Assembly: GCF_004104075.1 (NCBI RefSeq) | Contig: NZ_QOVK01000004.1 | Location: 124,001 to 188,000 of the forward strand | Reading direction: 5' to 3' | DNA: 64,000 nt | DNA from: Leeuwenhoekiella polynyae | GTDB taxonomy: Bacteria; Bacteroidota; Bacteroidia; Flavobacteriales; Flavobacteriaceae | Program-made: the position numbers and the translations under genes | Notes under the pieces: generated by a model | Database searches by the model: none | The model's input: only the letters and a program-made list of their open reading frames with translations | Told to the model about the DNA's origin: nothing | Shown here: one piece after another, positions 1 to 11,690 of the stretch | Numbering within the stretch: position 1 is the stretch's first letter | How the letters are laid out: each line of letters opens with the position of its first letter

Positions 1-449
1 GGACGCTTTTTTTGATGAAATGTAAAAAAGCGCTTGTTCAGATTTTGACATTCTTTTTCTAATACACCTACCAACACCTCGCAGCCTGCATCAAGCAATT
101 TCTTAATTCCTCTTCCTGCAACTTCAGCAAAGGGATCAACCGTTCCTATGACCACTTTTTTTATTCCTTTGGCTATAATGAGATCACTGCACGGTGGAGT
201 TTTACCAAAATGACTACAAGGCTCCAGACTTACATAAATCGTAGATTTCTCAAGTAGTTCTGTTTTTTTTACGCTATTTACCGCATTCACTTCGGCATGT
301 GGTTGCCCGGCTTTCTGGTGCCAGCCTTCTCCTATAATTATGCCATCGCAAACGATAACACTACCTACCATTGGGTTGGGGTAAGTGTTTCCCAGTCCGT
401 TTTTAGCCAGTTGTAAACAGCGAGCCATGTATTTTTCGTGTATCTTCAC
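1..449 (-). CDS. ribD: Riboflavin biosynthesis deaminase/reductase RibD (partial, N-terminal part)
   Basis: Only the N-terminal deaminase domain lies in the window; the C-terminal reductase domain runs off the left edge. The reverse-strand translation shows the cytidine-deaminase-type zinc site: a PHAE motif followed by [13 protein letters not shown]. In the family this domain deaminates the pyrimidine intermediate of riboflavin synthesis. A GTG at 449 gives the start [18 protein letters not shown], which matches the usual RibD N-terminus; no ATG lies in frame upstream. It is divergent from the acetyltransferase at 485, with only about 35 bases between them. Confidence 0.88.
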   Translation of the reverse strand, partial: MKIHEKYMARCLQLAKNGLGNTYPNPMVGSVIVCDGIIIGEGWHQKAGQPHAEVNAVNSVKKTELLEKSTIYVSLEPCSHFGKTPPCSDLIIAKGIKKVVIGTVDPFAEVAGRGIKKLLDAGCEVLVGVLEKECQNLNKRFFTFHQKKR

Positions 450-484
450 AAACTCAAAAGTACCATTAAAAAGTAAGAAAATCG

Positions 485-967
485 ATGCTACAAATTAGAC
501 CAGTAGAACATGCTGATAATGTGAATTTAGCAACTGTTCTAAGAGCTATTTTAGTTGAAATGGGCGTACCTAAAGTAGGTACTGCATACGAGGACAAGGC
601 TTTAGATTGCATGTATGAAACTTATGCTGAAACAAATGCGCAGTATTTTGTGGTAGAACAAGATGGTGCAATTTTAGGAGGTGCAGGTATTGCAGCATTA
701 GCCAATTATGATGGACCTGTTTGCGAGCTGCAGAAAATGTATGTTTCTTCAGAGTTGAGGGGGCGGGGTGTAGGGAAACAGCTCATGAATACGTGTCTCG
801 AATTTGCATTAAAATCAGGTTTTGAACAAGTTTATATAGAGACGATGCCGTATATGGAAGCCGCCCAGAAACTCTATAAGAAAACCGGTTTTTATTACAT
901 CGACGGACCAATGGGATGCACGGGTCATAATGCTTGCCCCGTTCATATGCTTAAAGATTTAAAGTAG
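485..967 (+). CDS. GNAT family N-acetyltransferase
   Basis: A single-domain Gcn5-related acetyltransferase of 160 residues. The acetyl-CoA pyrophosphate loop is visible as RGRGVG at residues 92-97, following the beta4 strand (ELQKMYV), and the C-terminal half has the usual 'A.KLYKKTGF' signature of the fold. The substrate cannot be told from sequence. The C-terminal end is Cys- and His-rich ([13 protein letters not shown]), which is not usual in the fold. Its stop codon abuts the ATG of prmC, so the two genes, LOG and perhaps ligA are likely co-transcribed. Confidence 0.85.
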   Translation: MLQIRPVEHADNVNLATVLRAILVEMGVPKVGTAYEDKALDCMYETYAETNAQYFVVEQDGAILGGAGIAALANYDGPVCELQKMYVSSELRGRGVGKQLMNTCLEFALKSGFEQVYIETMPYMEAAQKLYKKTGFYYIDGPMGCTGHNACPVHMLKDLK

Positions 968-1815
968 ATGATATTAGGCGAATACCGAACTTATTTTTAT
1001 AAGCAATTAGCTGATTTATATCCTCTGGAGGAGTGTGTGACTTTTTTTAAGTCTTTCGCCGAAAAGTTTCTCGGGATGCAACCTGTTCAGATTCCTATAA
1101 GTTTGAATAAGGAATTGACGGAAGCAGAATTAGAACTATTCAATGAAGCGCTTTTAAAACTGAAAAAGCACGAACCTTTACAGTACATAATCGGTGAGAC
1201 TGAATTTTATGGTTTTCCTATTAAAGTTGCTTCAGGAGTGCTTATTCCCAGACCGGAAACTGAAGAATTAGTAGACTGGGTTTATCAGGATTTTAAAAAG
1301 AATAATGCTTCTATTTCAATTCTAGATATTGGTACCGGCAGTGGAGCAATTGCTGTGAGCCTGGCTAAATTAATAACTCAGGCATCGGTTAGCGCGATTG
1401 ATTTTTCGACTAAAGCCTTAGCGATAGCAAAGGATAATGCAGCGCTCAACTCAGTTAAAATTAATTGGATAGAGCAAGATATACTTTCAACAGGTGGTCT
1501 AGAGCAAAGCTATGATGTTATTGTTTCAAATCCGCCATATGTGAGAAATCTGGAAAAGGTAGAAATACAATCTAATGTGCTTAATTATGAGCCTCACGAG
1601 GCTCTTTTTGTCGCAGATGACAATGCGTTAATTTTCTATAAAAAAATAGCAACTCTGGCATTTCAGAGCTTAAAACAAAACGGAATTTTGTATTTTGAAA
1701 TCAATGAGTATTTAGGAGATGAAACGCTAGAGCTAGTTAAAAATAGTGGGTTTAAAAACGTAGAATTACGAAATGATTTTGCGGGAAAACCCAGAATGCT
1801 AAAAGCAAAACGTAC

Positions 1816-1819
<4 letters not shown>
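968..1819 (+). CDS. prmC: Peptide chain release factor N5-glutamine methyltransferase PrmC/HemK
   Basis: PrmC methylates the glutamine of the GGQ motif in release factors RF1 and RF2, using SAM. The 283-residue protein has the family's N-terminal helical domain, the PRPETEELV segment (residues 95-103), the SAM-binding loop DIGTGSG (120-126) and the catalytic NPPY motif at 188-191. Its length is normal. The ATG directly follows the preceding stop, and the 3' end overlaps the LOG gene by four bases (ATGA), indicating translational coupling. Confidence 0.95.
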
Positions 1820-4447
<2,628 letters not shown>

Positions 4448-4514
4448 GTCGAAAATCAAAATAAAATATTTAATACTTGTAAAAACCTTTGCAAGGTGTT
4501 TGAAATCACGTTAA

Positions 4515-4528
4515 TCAACTATAGTTGA
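4515..4528. promoter_or_regulatory. Perfect 14-bp palindrome upstream of the membrane-protein pair
   Basis: TCAACTATAGTTGA reads the same on both strands. It lies between ligA and the gene at 4641, about 110 bases before that start, in an AT-rich stretch. It has the size and symmetry of a dimeric repressor site, but no regulator is known and a chance palindrome cannot be excluded. The rest of 4448-4640 shows nothing else I can name. Confidence 0.3.
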
Positions 4529-4640
4529 GTATTTTATTTTGCAGTTTGATTTTAAATAAATCATCTTAAATAATAATTCTTTTAAATTACAAGAACCTCT
4601 ATTCAATCAAATTATTTAGATTAGAATAAGCCCCGATTAT

Positions 4641-5330
4641 ATGAAGTTTAAATACTTAGTGTACTTATATATATTTGCTGGAGTTATTGAAATCCTATTA
4701 ATAGGTTTTCATTTTAATCTTTCAATATATTTAAGACCTGTTTGTGTTTTTTTAATCTATAGTTTTTATGTTGCCAATGTAAAAAAGCATAATTACTTCT
4801 TGCTTTTTTACCTGACTTGTGAGTTGATTAATGAGGTGTTTTTCTTAATTGATTTCAGCAAATATTTTTTTTTGATCTTAACTTGTTATTGTTTGGCTAC
4901 ATTTTCTATGCTTTATCATATTTGGCCACTTGTTAAGCGAACAAATTTTAAAACTGATTGGAGTGATTTGATAAGGCCATTTCTTGGTTTATTAGGAATA
5001 CTTTTTATTTTTTGGGAATTGATTTTAATGGTGTTTAAGAATTTGCCAAATTATTATATTTTTTTTCCGGCTTTAGTGGCATTGTTAGTTTGGATTTTCT
5101 TTTGCTCAATTATGCCAGCTAAAGACAAGCATCCAGATAATTTTGCTTTGTATTTTATAGGAGGTTCTATGGCTGTGATGGCTCCTACAATGTTTATATA
5201 TGAGTTTTTATGGTCAAACTCTATAATTCTATATCTTTCTCTGATCTCAATGTTTTTGCTAAAGATTTTTTTAGTTTGGTATTTGATTAACCTTGATAAA
5301 ATATTATGTTCTAAAGAGGAATACTTCTGA
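4641..5330 (+). CDS. Hypothetical multi-pass membrane protein (paralogue of the next gene)
   Basis: A 229-residue protein that is almost wholly hydrophobic, with about seven predicted membrane segments and short polar connectors. I do not recognise the family. It shares with the following protein a VKKHNYFLL-type segment after the second helix, a KYF.I/L....CF motif in the middle, and HPDNFALYFIGG before the last two helices (HPSNVYLYLIGG in the next gene). The pair is therefore an ancient tandem duplication. Base composition is very AT-rich, as expected for membrane helices. No catalytic motif is evident. Confidence 0.75.
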   Translation: MKFKYLVYLYIFAGVIEILLIGFHFNLSIYLRPVCVFLIYSFYVANVKKHNYFLLFYLTCELINEVFFLIDFSKYFFLILTCYCLATFSMLYHIWPLVKRTNFKTDWSDLIRPFLGLLGILFIFWELILMVFKNLPNYYIFFPALVALLVWIFFCSIMPAKDKHPDNFALYFIGGSMAVMAPTMFIYEFLWSNSIILYLSLISMFLLKIFLVWYLINLDKILCSKEEYF

Positions 5331-5443
5331 AAGAAAAGACGTGTTAACTCAACACTTTAACATAAGTAATATTATTAATTGTTAATTTTTTTTAGTTATT
5401 TACGACCTTATTTATTAGTGTCCTTGAGCATAGTTAAAAATAG

Positions 5444-6166
5444 ATGAGAGAAATAAATACTGATTTTTATACACCCGGACCTTCACAAATTTTGTATCTG
5501 GGTATTTTTTGCTGTATAGTATTTATTTTCACTTCTTCAATCAATCAGACTTTAGGATATATTTTACAGCCTTCTTTCTATTTAATTTATTATTGGTTTT
5601 ATTGTAAGTCTTTAAAAAAACATAACCTCGTATTAGCTGCTTTTTTGGCTTCAGCTTATGTAGGGGAGGTATGCTTACTTACCGATGTACATAAGTATTT
5701 TACAATAATACTTGTGACGTTTTTTATTGCTGCGGCTGCTATGTTATATACATTCATACCTATTCTTAGAATAAGACCGCGAAAAATCACTAAAGAAATG
5801 GTGTTGCAGCCGATAATAGAAGTTATATTCTGCACTTATACAGTAATATATTTGATGAGTATGTATTATAATAGTGTTCCAAATAAATTCTTATTTGTTT
5901 TTGGCGCCATATTTCTACTAATATTTACGCTGATCTGCTTTTTGATTCCGTTGAGAAACAGCCACCCAAGTAATGTTTATTTGTATCTAATAGGAGGAGG
6001 CTTACTTCTTGAAGCTATTTTGGCTTTTGTGTATACCTATAGTATGCCCATAACAATCATTGCCACCGGTGTCAAAATTGCAATATGTGTACACAAGACT
6101 TGTGTAGTAATCTATTATGTACGAATTGAAAAAATACGTACAGATATAGGTTATGATGATTATTAG
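5444..6166 (+). CDS. Hypothetical multi-pass membrane protein (paralogue of the previous gene)
   Basis: A 240-residue membrane protein with about seven hydrophobic segments and the same landmarks as its neighbour: SLKKHNLVLAAF near residue 60, DVHKYFTIILVTFF near 85, and RNSHPSNVYLYLIGGG near 180. Function unknown. Its 3' end overlaps the convergent metallophosphatase gene by four bases. The 113-base gap before it contains an inverted repeat GTGTT/AACAC but no clear T-run, so co-transcription with the first copy is possible. Confidence 0.75.
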   Translation: MREINTDFYTPGPSQILYLGIFCCIVFIFTSSINQTLGYILQPSFYLIYYWFYCKSLKKHNLVLAAFLASAYVGEVCLLTDVHKYFTIILVTFFIAAAAMLYTFIPILRIRPRKITKEMVLQPIIEVIFCTYTVIYLMSMYYNSVPNKFLFVFGAIFLLIFTLICFLIPLRNSHPSNVYLYLIGGGLLLEAILAFVYTYSMPITIIATGVKIAICVHKTCVVIYYVRIEKIRTDIGYDDY

Positions 6167-7071
6167 ATAGTAATTGTTTTTGAAGTTGCAGTTGCTTTAC
6201 CATTAAGATCGAACTCAAAGTCTATTCTTCCCAGATTGACTCCGGCCCAACCTACTTGATTCACTATGACATCAACGTCTGCGGCGTTTTTGACTATTGT
6301 AGGTTTTTCTAAAAATGTGTGCGTGTGGCCCCCTATGATCAGATCGATGTTTTTAGTTTTTTTTGCGAGTGTGACGTCTGATATTTTATCATATTTATAG
6401 CTGTACCCTAAGTGAGAGAGACAAATGACTAAATCACAATTTTGTTCTTCTTTTAAAATGCGGGTCATATCCTGAGAAATTTCAGTGGGGTCTAGATATT
6501 GAGTTTCTTTAGATAGTGCAGGAGTTACTAAGCCTTCTAATTGTATTCCTATTCCAAACACGCCTATTTTAATTCCATCTTTTATAAAGATCTCATACGG
6601 TTTTGTTAAACCGTCCATAGCAGTGTTTGTAAAATCATAATTTGAACTCAGCATTTTAAAGCTGGCATTTGGCATTTGTGCAGCTAAGCCATTCACACCA
6701 TTATCAAAATCGTGATTACCTATTGTTGCAGCATCATACTGCATCATACTCATTAATTTAAATTCAAGTTCGCCGCCATAAAAATTAAAATAAGGTGTGC
6801 CTTGAAAGATATCTCCCGCATCCAATAATAAGGTATTGGGATTTTCTTTGCGTATTGCTTCGATTAGGGTTAAGCGTCTTGCAACACCACCTTTATTGGG
6901 AAAAGATGCATCTTCGGGAGAAAACGGATCAATATGACTGTGTACATCATTTGTGTGGAGAATCGTGATTTTCTTTGACTTTTTCGTCTCAGCAAAAAGA
7001 TTAAAACTAGGTGTGCCGGCAACAACTGCAGTTGCGATACTGGTTTGCTTTATAAACTTTCTTCTTTCCAT
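6163..7071 (-). CDS. Metallophosphatase, 5'-nucleotidase N-terminal-type, exported
   Basis: A 302-residue calcineurin-like phosphoesterase of the 5'-nucleotidase/UshA type. Metal-binding motifs are clear: LHTNDVHSH (37-45), LLDAGDIFQG, GNHDFDNG and GGHTHTF. The N-terminus MERRKFIKQTSIATAVVAG is a signal sequence with a Tat-like RRKFIK box, so export through the Tat pathway is likely. It lacks the usual C-terminal substrate-binding domain, which is encoded by the gene immediately upstream (7074-7823, two bases apart). Together they make up one split 5'-nucleotidase. Confidence 0.9.
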   Translation of the reverse strand: MERRKFIKQTSIATAVVAGTPSFNLFAETKKSKKITILHTNDVHSHIDPFSPEDASFPNKGGVARRLTLIEAIRKENPNTLLLDAGDIFQGTPYFNFYGGELEFKLMSMMQYDAATIGNHDFDNGVNGLAAQMPNASFKMLSSNYDFTNTAMDGLTKPYEIFIKDGIKIGVFGIGIQLEGLVTPALSKETQYLDPTEISQDMTRILKEEQNCDLVICLSHLGYSYKYDKISDVTLAKKTKNIDLIIGGHTHTFLEKPTIVKNAADVDVIVNQVGWAGVNLGRIDFEFDLNGKATATSKTITI

Positions 7072-7073
7072 AT

Positions 7074-7823
7074 CTATTCTTTTATAAAACGATTGTCTCT
7101 TACAGGTGCTATTGTGTCTTGCTCCTTAAAGTAATCAACTAAAATGCTACGTATTTTATAATCTAAAACCTCCATACTTAAAGGTTCACTTAAAAATGTC
7201 ATGTGGTCGCCTCCTTGTTGCAGATAATCGTTAGTCGCTATAAAATAGGTTTTGCTATTTTCGACTGAGTTTCCATTTATAGTGGCGGTTTTAATCTCAT
7301 TTTTTTCATCGAGTACAAGTTGCATATTAGAAATAGGGTGAGCGGTGCCTGATTTTAAATAATCAAACATCTCATTCACCTGGTCGCTTGTAAGTTCTAC
7401 AACCACAACGCTGTTTTCAAAAGGCATAATATCAAAAGCTGATCGCATGGTCACATCACCGGCATTTAAAGTAGATCTGATTCCTCCATGATTAAGAAGA
7501 ACCGCATCAATATTTTTTCCTGTTCTTTTTTTAAACACCGGGTTGCTCAATTTAAAAACAGCATCTGCCATCATATTACCTATTGCAGTGTTGTATGGAC
7601 CTTCCTTTTTTGAAAGGCTTTGTGGAGCGTATGCAAGCACAGCACTCATTTCTTCATCTATGCGTTTTCGGTAAGGAGCAATATAATCCAGGACATCCTG
7701 ATTTGCTTGAATACTGTCTGTGACAGGAAGTTGATGGCTTTCAATGTGTGTTAAGGTGGCTTGAGAATCTTTGCAGCCCAGCAGGCTAATAGTGAGAACT
7801 AGAGATAGAAAAATCCGAATCAT
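7074..7823 (-). CDS. 5'-nucleotidase C-terminal domain lipoprotein
   Basis: A 249-residue lipoprotein (MIRIFLSLVLTISLLGC, lipobox Cys at residue 17) consisting of the 5'-nucleotidase C-terminal domain. Family marks are the NHGGIR segment (about 110-115), TMRSAFDIMPFEN, and the C-terminal YFIATNDYLQQGGD stretch that binds the nucleobase and ribose in UshA-like enzymes. It precedes the metallophosphatase gene in the same transcript. The two products probably pair in the periplasm to cleave nucleotides, by inference from the domain split. Confidence 0.88.
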   Translation of the reverse strand: MIRIFLSLVLTISLLGCKDSQATLTHIESHQLPVTDSIQANQDVLDYIAPYRKRIDEEMSAVLAYAPQSLSKKEGPYNTAIGNMMADAVFKLSNPVFKKRTGKNIDAVLLNHGGIRSTLNAGDVTMRSAFDIMPFENSVVVVELTSDQVNEMFDYLKSGTAHPISNMQLVLDEKNEIKTATINGNSVENSKTYFIATNDYLQQGGDHMTFLSEPLSMEVLDYKIRSILVDYFKEQDTIAPVRDNRFIKE

Positions 7824-7843
7824 TGACTGATTAAATAAAAGAG

Positions 7844-7872
7844 TTGCTTTGCGCGATAATTAATTACATTTG
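7844..7872 (+). promoter_or_regulatory. Bacteroidota promoter for the DUF6913-like/dapA operon
   Basis: A -33 TTG at 7844-7846 and a perfect -7 box TACATTTG at 7865-7872, 18 bases apart, match the Bacteroidota sigma-A consensus TTG-N17-20-TAnnTTTG. The predicted start of transcription falls about ten bases before the ATG at 7889. Confidence 0.65.
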
Positions 7873-7888
7873 CGCAAAACAAATTTAG

Positions 7889-8407
7889 ATGTTTTTAGAT
7901 GGATGGAAACAGAATTTGCTTAAATCTAAGGTTAAGAATATTCACAAGAATTCTAAGCAAAGTTTTAAAAATTCAGTAGGAGTAGGTGCAGGATTACTCG
8001 TTGATTTGCGTGAGGTTCAAAATCTGAAAAGATTAAACGAGTTGCTTTTACTTGTAACAGAATCAGACGATAATATGCTGGTTGTTTTTACAGATGATAA
8101 AACCCATACCCAAAAAGAGTCTTGCCTGGGTTTGAGTAAAAGTGATTTTTCAATCTCCGGAAGTTTAAGAAATTCCAAAATACAGCAATTTATAGATAAA
8201 CCTTTTAAGGTGTTAATAAGTTATTACCGTACAGAAAATGTATTTTTGGATTTCGTTTCGGCGCAATCTAAAGCTTTATTTAAAGTTGGTATTTCTTCGG
8301 ACTCAGTAGATTTTAATGATTTAACCATTAATTCTAGGGCTGAAGAGGTACAAGCGTTTGAAACCGAACTGTTGAAATATTTGAAATTATTAAATCGCAT
8401 AGATTAA
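7889..8407 (+). CDS. Conserved flavobacterial protein (DUF6913-like)
   Basis: A 172-residue soluble protein without signal or membrane segments. It resembles the family now called DUF6913, found next to dapA in many Flavobacteriaceae; I give that by memory of context and length, not by a search. The N-terminus is basic ([19 protein letters not shown]), followed by a mixed alpha/beta body. One base separates its stop from the dapA start codon, so the two are co-translated. Function unknown. Confidence 0.75.
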   Translation: MFLDGWKQNLLKSKVKNIHKNSKQSFKNSVGVGAGLLVDLREVQNLKRLNELLLLVTESDDNMLVVFTDDKTHTQKESCLGLSKSDFSISGSLRNSKIQQFIDKPFKVLISYYRTENVFLDFVSAQSKALFKVGISSDSVDFNDLTINSRAEEVQAFETELLKYLKLLNRID

Positions 8408-8408
8408 G

Positions 8409-9290
8409 ATGCAAGAATTGAAAGGGACTGGTGTTGCACTGGCAACTCCATTTAATGAAGACTTAAGTTTAGACCTAAACGGTTTAGGTGAGCTAGTTGA
8501 ATATAACATATCTGGTGGTGTAGATTACCTCGTGGTAATGGGGACTACAGCAGAAAATGCTACGCTCACATCTGCAGAGAAAGACAAGGTTATCGCTAAG
8601 GTTATTGAGGTCAATGCTGGCAGATTACCACTAGTTCTAGGAGTGGGAGGGAATAATACCACAGCTCTTATAGAAGAACTTAAAACCAGAGATTTTACCG
8701 ATTTTAAAGCGATTTTATCGGTTTCACCTTATTATAACAGACCTACACAAGCCGGTATCTATGCACATTATTTAGCGATAGCAAAGGCTTCACCGCTTCC
8801 TATAATTTTGTATAATGTTCCTGGTCGTACCGGTAGCAATGTTTTGCCAGAAACGGTAATTAAACTCGCCAATAATTCAGAAAATATTATTGGAGTTAAA
8901 GAAGCTGCAGGTGATCTCGCTCAAATGATGCGCCTTATAAAAGACCGTCCAGATGGGTTCTTAGTACTTTCTGGAGATGATCTACTGGCTTTACCCACAG
9001 TTTCTGCTGGTGGTGATGGTGTGATTTCGGTACTTGCGCAAGGTTTACCCGGTGTTTTTTCAGAAATGATGAAGCAAGGCTTACAAAGTAATTTTAACGA
9101 AGCATATAAGAAGCATTATACGTTAATGCCTGCCGTAGATCTTATTTTTGCTGAAGGTAATCCTGCCGGTATTAAAGCTTTACTGGCAAGTAAGAAGATT
9201 TGTAACGACAGTGTCAGACTGCCTTTAGTTCCGGCAACAGAAACTTTAAAACAAAATATTGCAACATACTTGAGCGAGACTGGTCTTTAA
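8409..9290 (+). CDS. dapA: 4-hydroxy-tetrahydrodipicolinate synthase DapA
   Basis: Catalyses condensation of pyruvate with aspartate semialdehyde, the first committed step to lysine and meso-diaminopimelate. The 293-residue TIM-barrel protein shows the Schiff-base lysine in IGVKEA (K164), the catalytic tyrosine in YNVPGRT (Y135) and the pyruvate-binding GTTAEN (45-50; GTTGE in most homologues). Length is normal. It follows the DUF6913-like gene by one base. Confidence 0.95.
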   Translation: MQELKGTGVALATPFNEDLSLDLNGLGELVEYNISGGVDYLVVMGTTAENATLTSAEKDKVIAKVIEVNAGRLPLVLGVGGNNTTALIEELKTRDFTDFKAILSVSPYYNRPTQAGIYAHYLAIAKASPLPIILYNVPGRTGSNVLPETVIKLANNSENIIGVKEAAGDLAQMMRLIKDRPDGFLVLSGDDLLALPTVSAGGDGVISVLAQGLPGVFSEMMKQGLQSNFNEAYKKHYTLMPAVDLIFAEGNPAGIKALLASKKICNDSVRLPLVPATETLKQNIATYLSETGL

Positions 9291-9293
9291 GTT

Positions 9294-9322
9294 TTGTAAT
9301 CCCTAGAAAAACCTTATTTTTG
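9294..9322 (+). promoter_or_regulatory. Bacteroidota promoter for bamD
   Basis: TTG at 9294-9296 and TATTTTTG at 9315-9322 with 18 bases between them fit the TTG-N18-TAnnTTTG consensus. The predicted transcription start is near 9329, which falls after the ATG at 9327 and therefore favours the ATG at 9342 as the true bamD start. Confidence 0.6.
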
Positions 9323-9341
9323 CCCGATGTTTTTAAGCTTA

Positions 9342-10133
9342 ATGAAGAAAACAATTGTAGTTGTATTAGCCGTAATAACTTTGGCGTCTTGTAGTGAATA
9401 TCAAAAAGCTCTCAAATCTGAAGATACAGGAGTGAAATATTCTATGGCAGACTCGCTTTACGATGCCGGTAAATACCGTAAATCCTTAAAGTTGTGGGAG
9501 CAGATCGTTCCTGCATATAGAGGTAAACCTCAAGCAGAGCGTATCATGTTTTTATATGCAGATGCTCAGTATCAAGAAGAAAATTACTATTTAGCAGGTT
9601 ATCAGTTTGATCGTTTTGTTTCGGCATATCCTGATTCTGATAAGGCAGAGGAGGCAGAATATAAAGCTGCAGTGAGTTATGCAGAGCTTTCTCCTAATTA
9701 TCAGCTAGATCAGTCTGAAACTGAAAAAGGTTTAACTCAATTACAGCAATTCATCACGTCTTATCCAGAATCACCTTATGCTGAAGATGCTAATGAGCGA
9801 ATTAAAGAGCTTAGCATTAAAATGCAGAAGAAATCTTTTGAAATAGCAAAGGGATGGCATAAGATTATGCAGTATCCGGCTGCGATTTCTTCTTTAGATG
9901 ATTTTTTATCAGATTACCCTGGTTCACCATTTCGTGAAGCTGCATTTTTCTATAAATTAGATTCGCAGTATCAATACGGTTCAAAAAGTATTAACATATT
10001 GGTCAAACCACGATTAGAAGAAGCAATAGAAATGTATGAGACGTTAATCAATTATTTCCCTGAGGGAGATTATCGTGCTCAGGCTGATGAGATAAAAGCA
10101 GATATAGACTCAATATTGGAAAATTATTCCTAA
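9342..10133 (+). CDS. bamD: Outer membrane protein assembly factor BamD
   Basis: BamD is an outer-membrane lipoprotein of the BAM complex that folds beta-barrel proteins. From the ATG at 9342 the protein starts MKKTIVVVLAVITLASC, a lipoprotein signal with the lipid-bearing Cys at residue 17. TPR-like helices follow, with the pattern 'Y..AGY.F..F...YP.S..AEEA.Y'. An ATG at 9327 would add five residues but lies at or before the predicted transcription start. It heads a conserved cluster with rpoZ, coaBC, DUF4835 and recN. Confidence 0.93.
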   Translation: MKKTIVVVLAVITLASCSEYQKALKSEDTGVKYSMADSLYDAGKYRKSLKLWEQIVPAYRGKPQAERIMFLYADAQYQEENYYLAGYQFDRFVSAYPDSDKAEEAEYKAAVSYAELSPNYQLDQSETEKGLTQLQQFITSYPESPYAEDANERIKELSIKMQKKSFEIAKGWHKIMQYPAAISSLDDFLSDYPGSPFREAAFFYKLDSQYQYGSKSINILVKPRLEEAIEMYETLINYFPEGDYRAQADEIKADIDSILENYS

Positions 10134-10152
10134 TTAAATTAATGCGAATATT

Positions 10153-10476
10153 ATGGATGTGAAAAATTTAGATGCACCAGTAAATACAGTTACTCATAAC
10201 AGAAGCGAGATTGATGCTCCTACGGGGAACATCTATGAAGCGATCTCAATTATCGCTAAGCGTGCTACTCAAATAAACACAGAAATCAAGAGAGAATTAC
10301 TTGAGAAGTTAGATGAGTTTGCTACGTATAGTGACAGTTTAGAAGAGATTTTTGAGAACAAAGAGCAGATTGAAGTTTCTAAGTTTTACGAGCGTTTGCC
10401 TAAGCCACATGCTATGGCTGTTCAAGAATGGTTAGAAGATAAAATATACTTCCGCGATACGACTGCAACAGAGTAG
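10153..10476 (+). CDS. rpoZ: DNA-directed RNA polymerase omega subunit
   Basis: A 107-residue omega-type subunit that stabilises the beta' subunit of RNA polymerase. The conserved core is NIYEAISIIAKRATQIN (about 27-43), the Bacteroidota version of the omega helix. Its place between bamD and coaBC is the usual one in this phylum and supports the call. Two bases separate it from coaBC. Confidence 0.88.
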   Translation: MDVKNLDAPVNTVTHNRSEIDAPTGNIYEAISIIAKRATQINTEIKRELLEKLDEFATYSDSLEEIFENKEQIEVSKFYERLPKPHAMAVQEWLEDKIYFRDTTATE

Positions 10477-10478
10477 TC

Positions 10479-11690
10479 ATGTCTGTTTTACGCGGTAAAA
10501 AGGTCTTACTTGGAGTAACCGCCGGGATAGCTGCTTATAAAGCGGCTCTTTTGGTTAGAGGTTTTGTCAAAGCTGGTGCAGAAGTACGGGTTGTTATGAC
10601 TCCTGATGCCAAAGAGTTTGTTACTCCGTTGACCCTTTCTACGCTATCTAAAAACGAAGTGCTTTCTACATTTACTAATGAAGAAAGTGAAAATGCATTG
10701 TGGAATAACCACGTGGAACTCGGTCTTTGGGCCGATTTCCTGGTTATAGCCCCGGCAACAGCAAATACCTTGTCTAAAATGGCAAATGGGACATCAGATA
10801 ATTTGTTACTGGCAACTTATCTTTCGGCTAAATGTCCGGTTTATTTTGCTCCTGCTATGGACTTGGATATGTATATGCACCCCAGTACTGCAAATTCGTT
10901 TGAGCAACTTATTAGTTACGGTAATGTAATGATACCGGCTACTAGTGGTGAACTTGCGAGTGGTTTAGAAGGTAAAGGCCGTATGGCGGAGCCCGAAGAT
11001 ATTATCACTTTTATTGAGGCAGATATACTAAAAAGGCTTCCGTTAAAAGGGAGCAAGATTCTCATAACTGCTGGTCCTACTTATGAAGCTATAGATCCTG
11101 TGCGATTTATAGGGAATCACAGTAGTGGTAAAATGGGTTATGCGATTGCCGCTGAAGCTGCAAATCTTGGAGCAGAAGTTGTTCTGGTTTCGGGGCCTAC
11201 GCATTTAAAACTGAAACACAATTTAGTTAATCTTATTCACGTTACATCTGCAGCGGAAATGTTTAAAGTTGTACAGCAATACTATAGTTCTGCTGATGTA
11301 GTAATCGCTGCTGCTGCTGTAGCAGATTACAGACCAGCTGAAGTTGCAACTCAAAAAATTAAAAAGAAAGTTGATGCATTAACTATTCAGTTAGAGCCAA
11401 CTCAGGATATTTTAGCACATTTAGGAAAACATAAGAAGAATCAGTATTTAGTTGGTTTTGCATTAGAAACTGAAAATGAACTTGAAAATGCAAAAGGAAA
11501 AATCACTCGAAAGAATCTGGACTTAATCGTCTTAAATTCTTTAAATGATAAAGGTGCTGGTTTTAAAACCGATACTAATAAAGTAACTTTCATCACTAGG
11601 GATGGAGCTGTTTTTCCGCAGGAATTGAAAGAAAAAGAACTCGTTGCTCAAGATTTATTAGAATTTATTCAAAAGGCGTTAGATGTATAA
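10479..11690 (+). CDS. coaBC: Bifunctional phosphopantothenoylcysteine decarboxylase / phosphopantothenate-cysteine ligase
   Basis: Performs steps two and three of coenzyme A synthesis. The N-terminal flavoprotein CoaC domain (about 1-180) has the catalytic histidine in NNHVELG (H78), PATANTLSKMANG, and PAMDLDMY. The C-terminal CoaB domain (about 185-403) has ITAGPTYEAIDPVRFI, the SSGKMG motif and AAAVADYRP. Length 403 is typical. It overlaps the next gene by eight bases. Confidence 0.95.
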   Translation: MSVLRGKKVLLGVTAGIAAYKAALLVRGFVKAGAEVRVVMTPDAKEFVTPLTLSTLSKNEVLSTFTNEESENALWNNHVELGLWADFLVIAPATANTLSKMANGTSDNLLLATYLSAKCPVYFAPAMDLDMYMHPSTANSFEQLISYGNVMIPATSGELASGLEGKGRMAEPEDIITFIEADILKRLPLKGSKILITAGPTYEAIDPVRFIGNHSSGKMGYAIAAEAANLGAEVVLVSGPTHLKLKHNLVNLIHVTSAAEMFKVVQQYYSSADVVIAAAAVADYRPAEVATQKIKKKVDALTIQLEPTQDILAHLGKHKKNQYLVGFALETENELENAKGKITRKNLDLIVLNSLNDKGAGFKTDTNKVTFITRDGAVFPQELKEKELVAQDLLEFIQKALDV

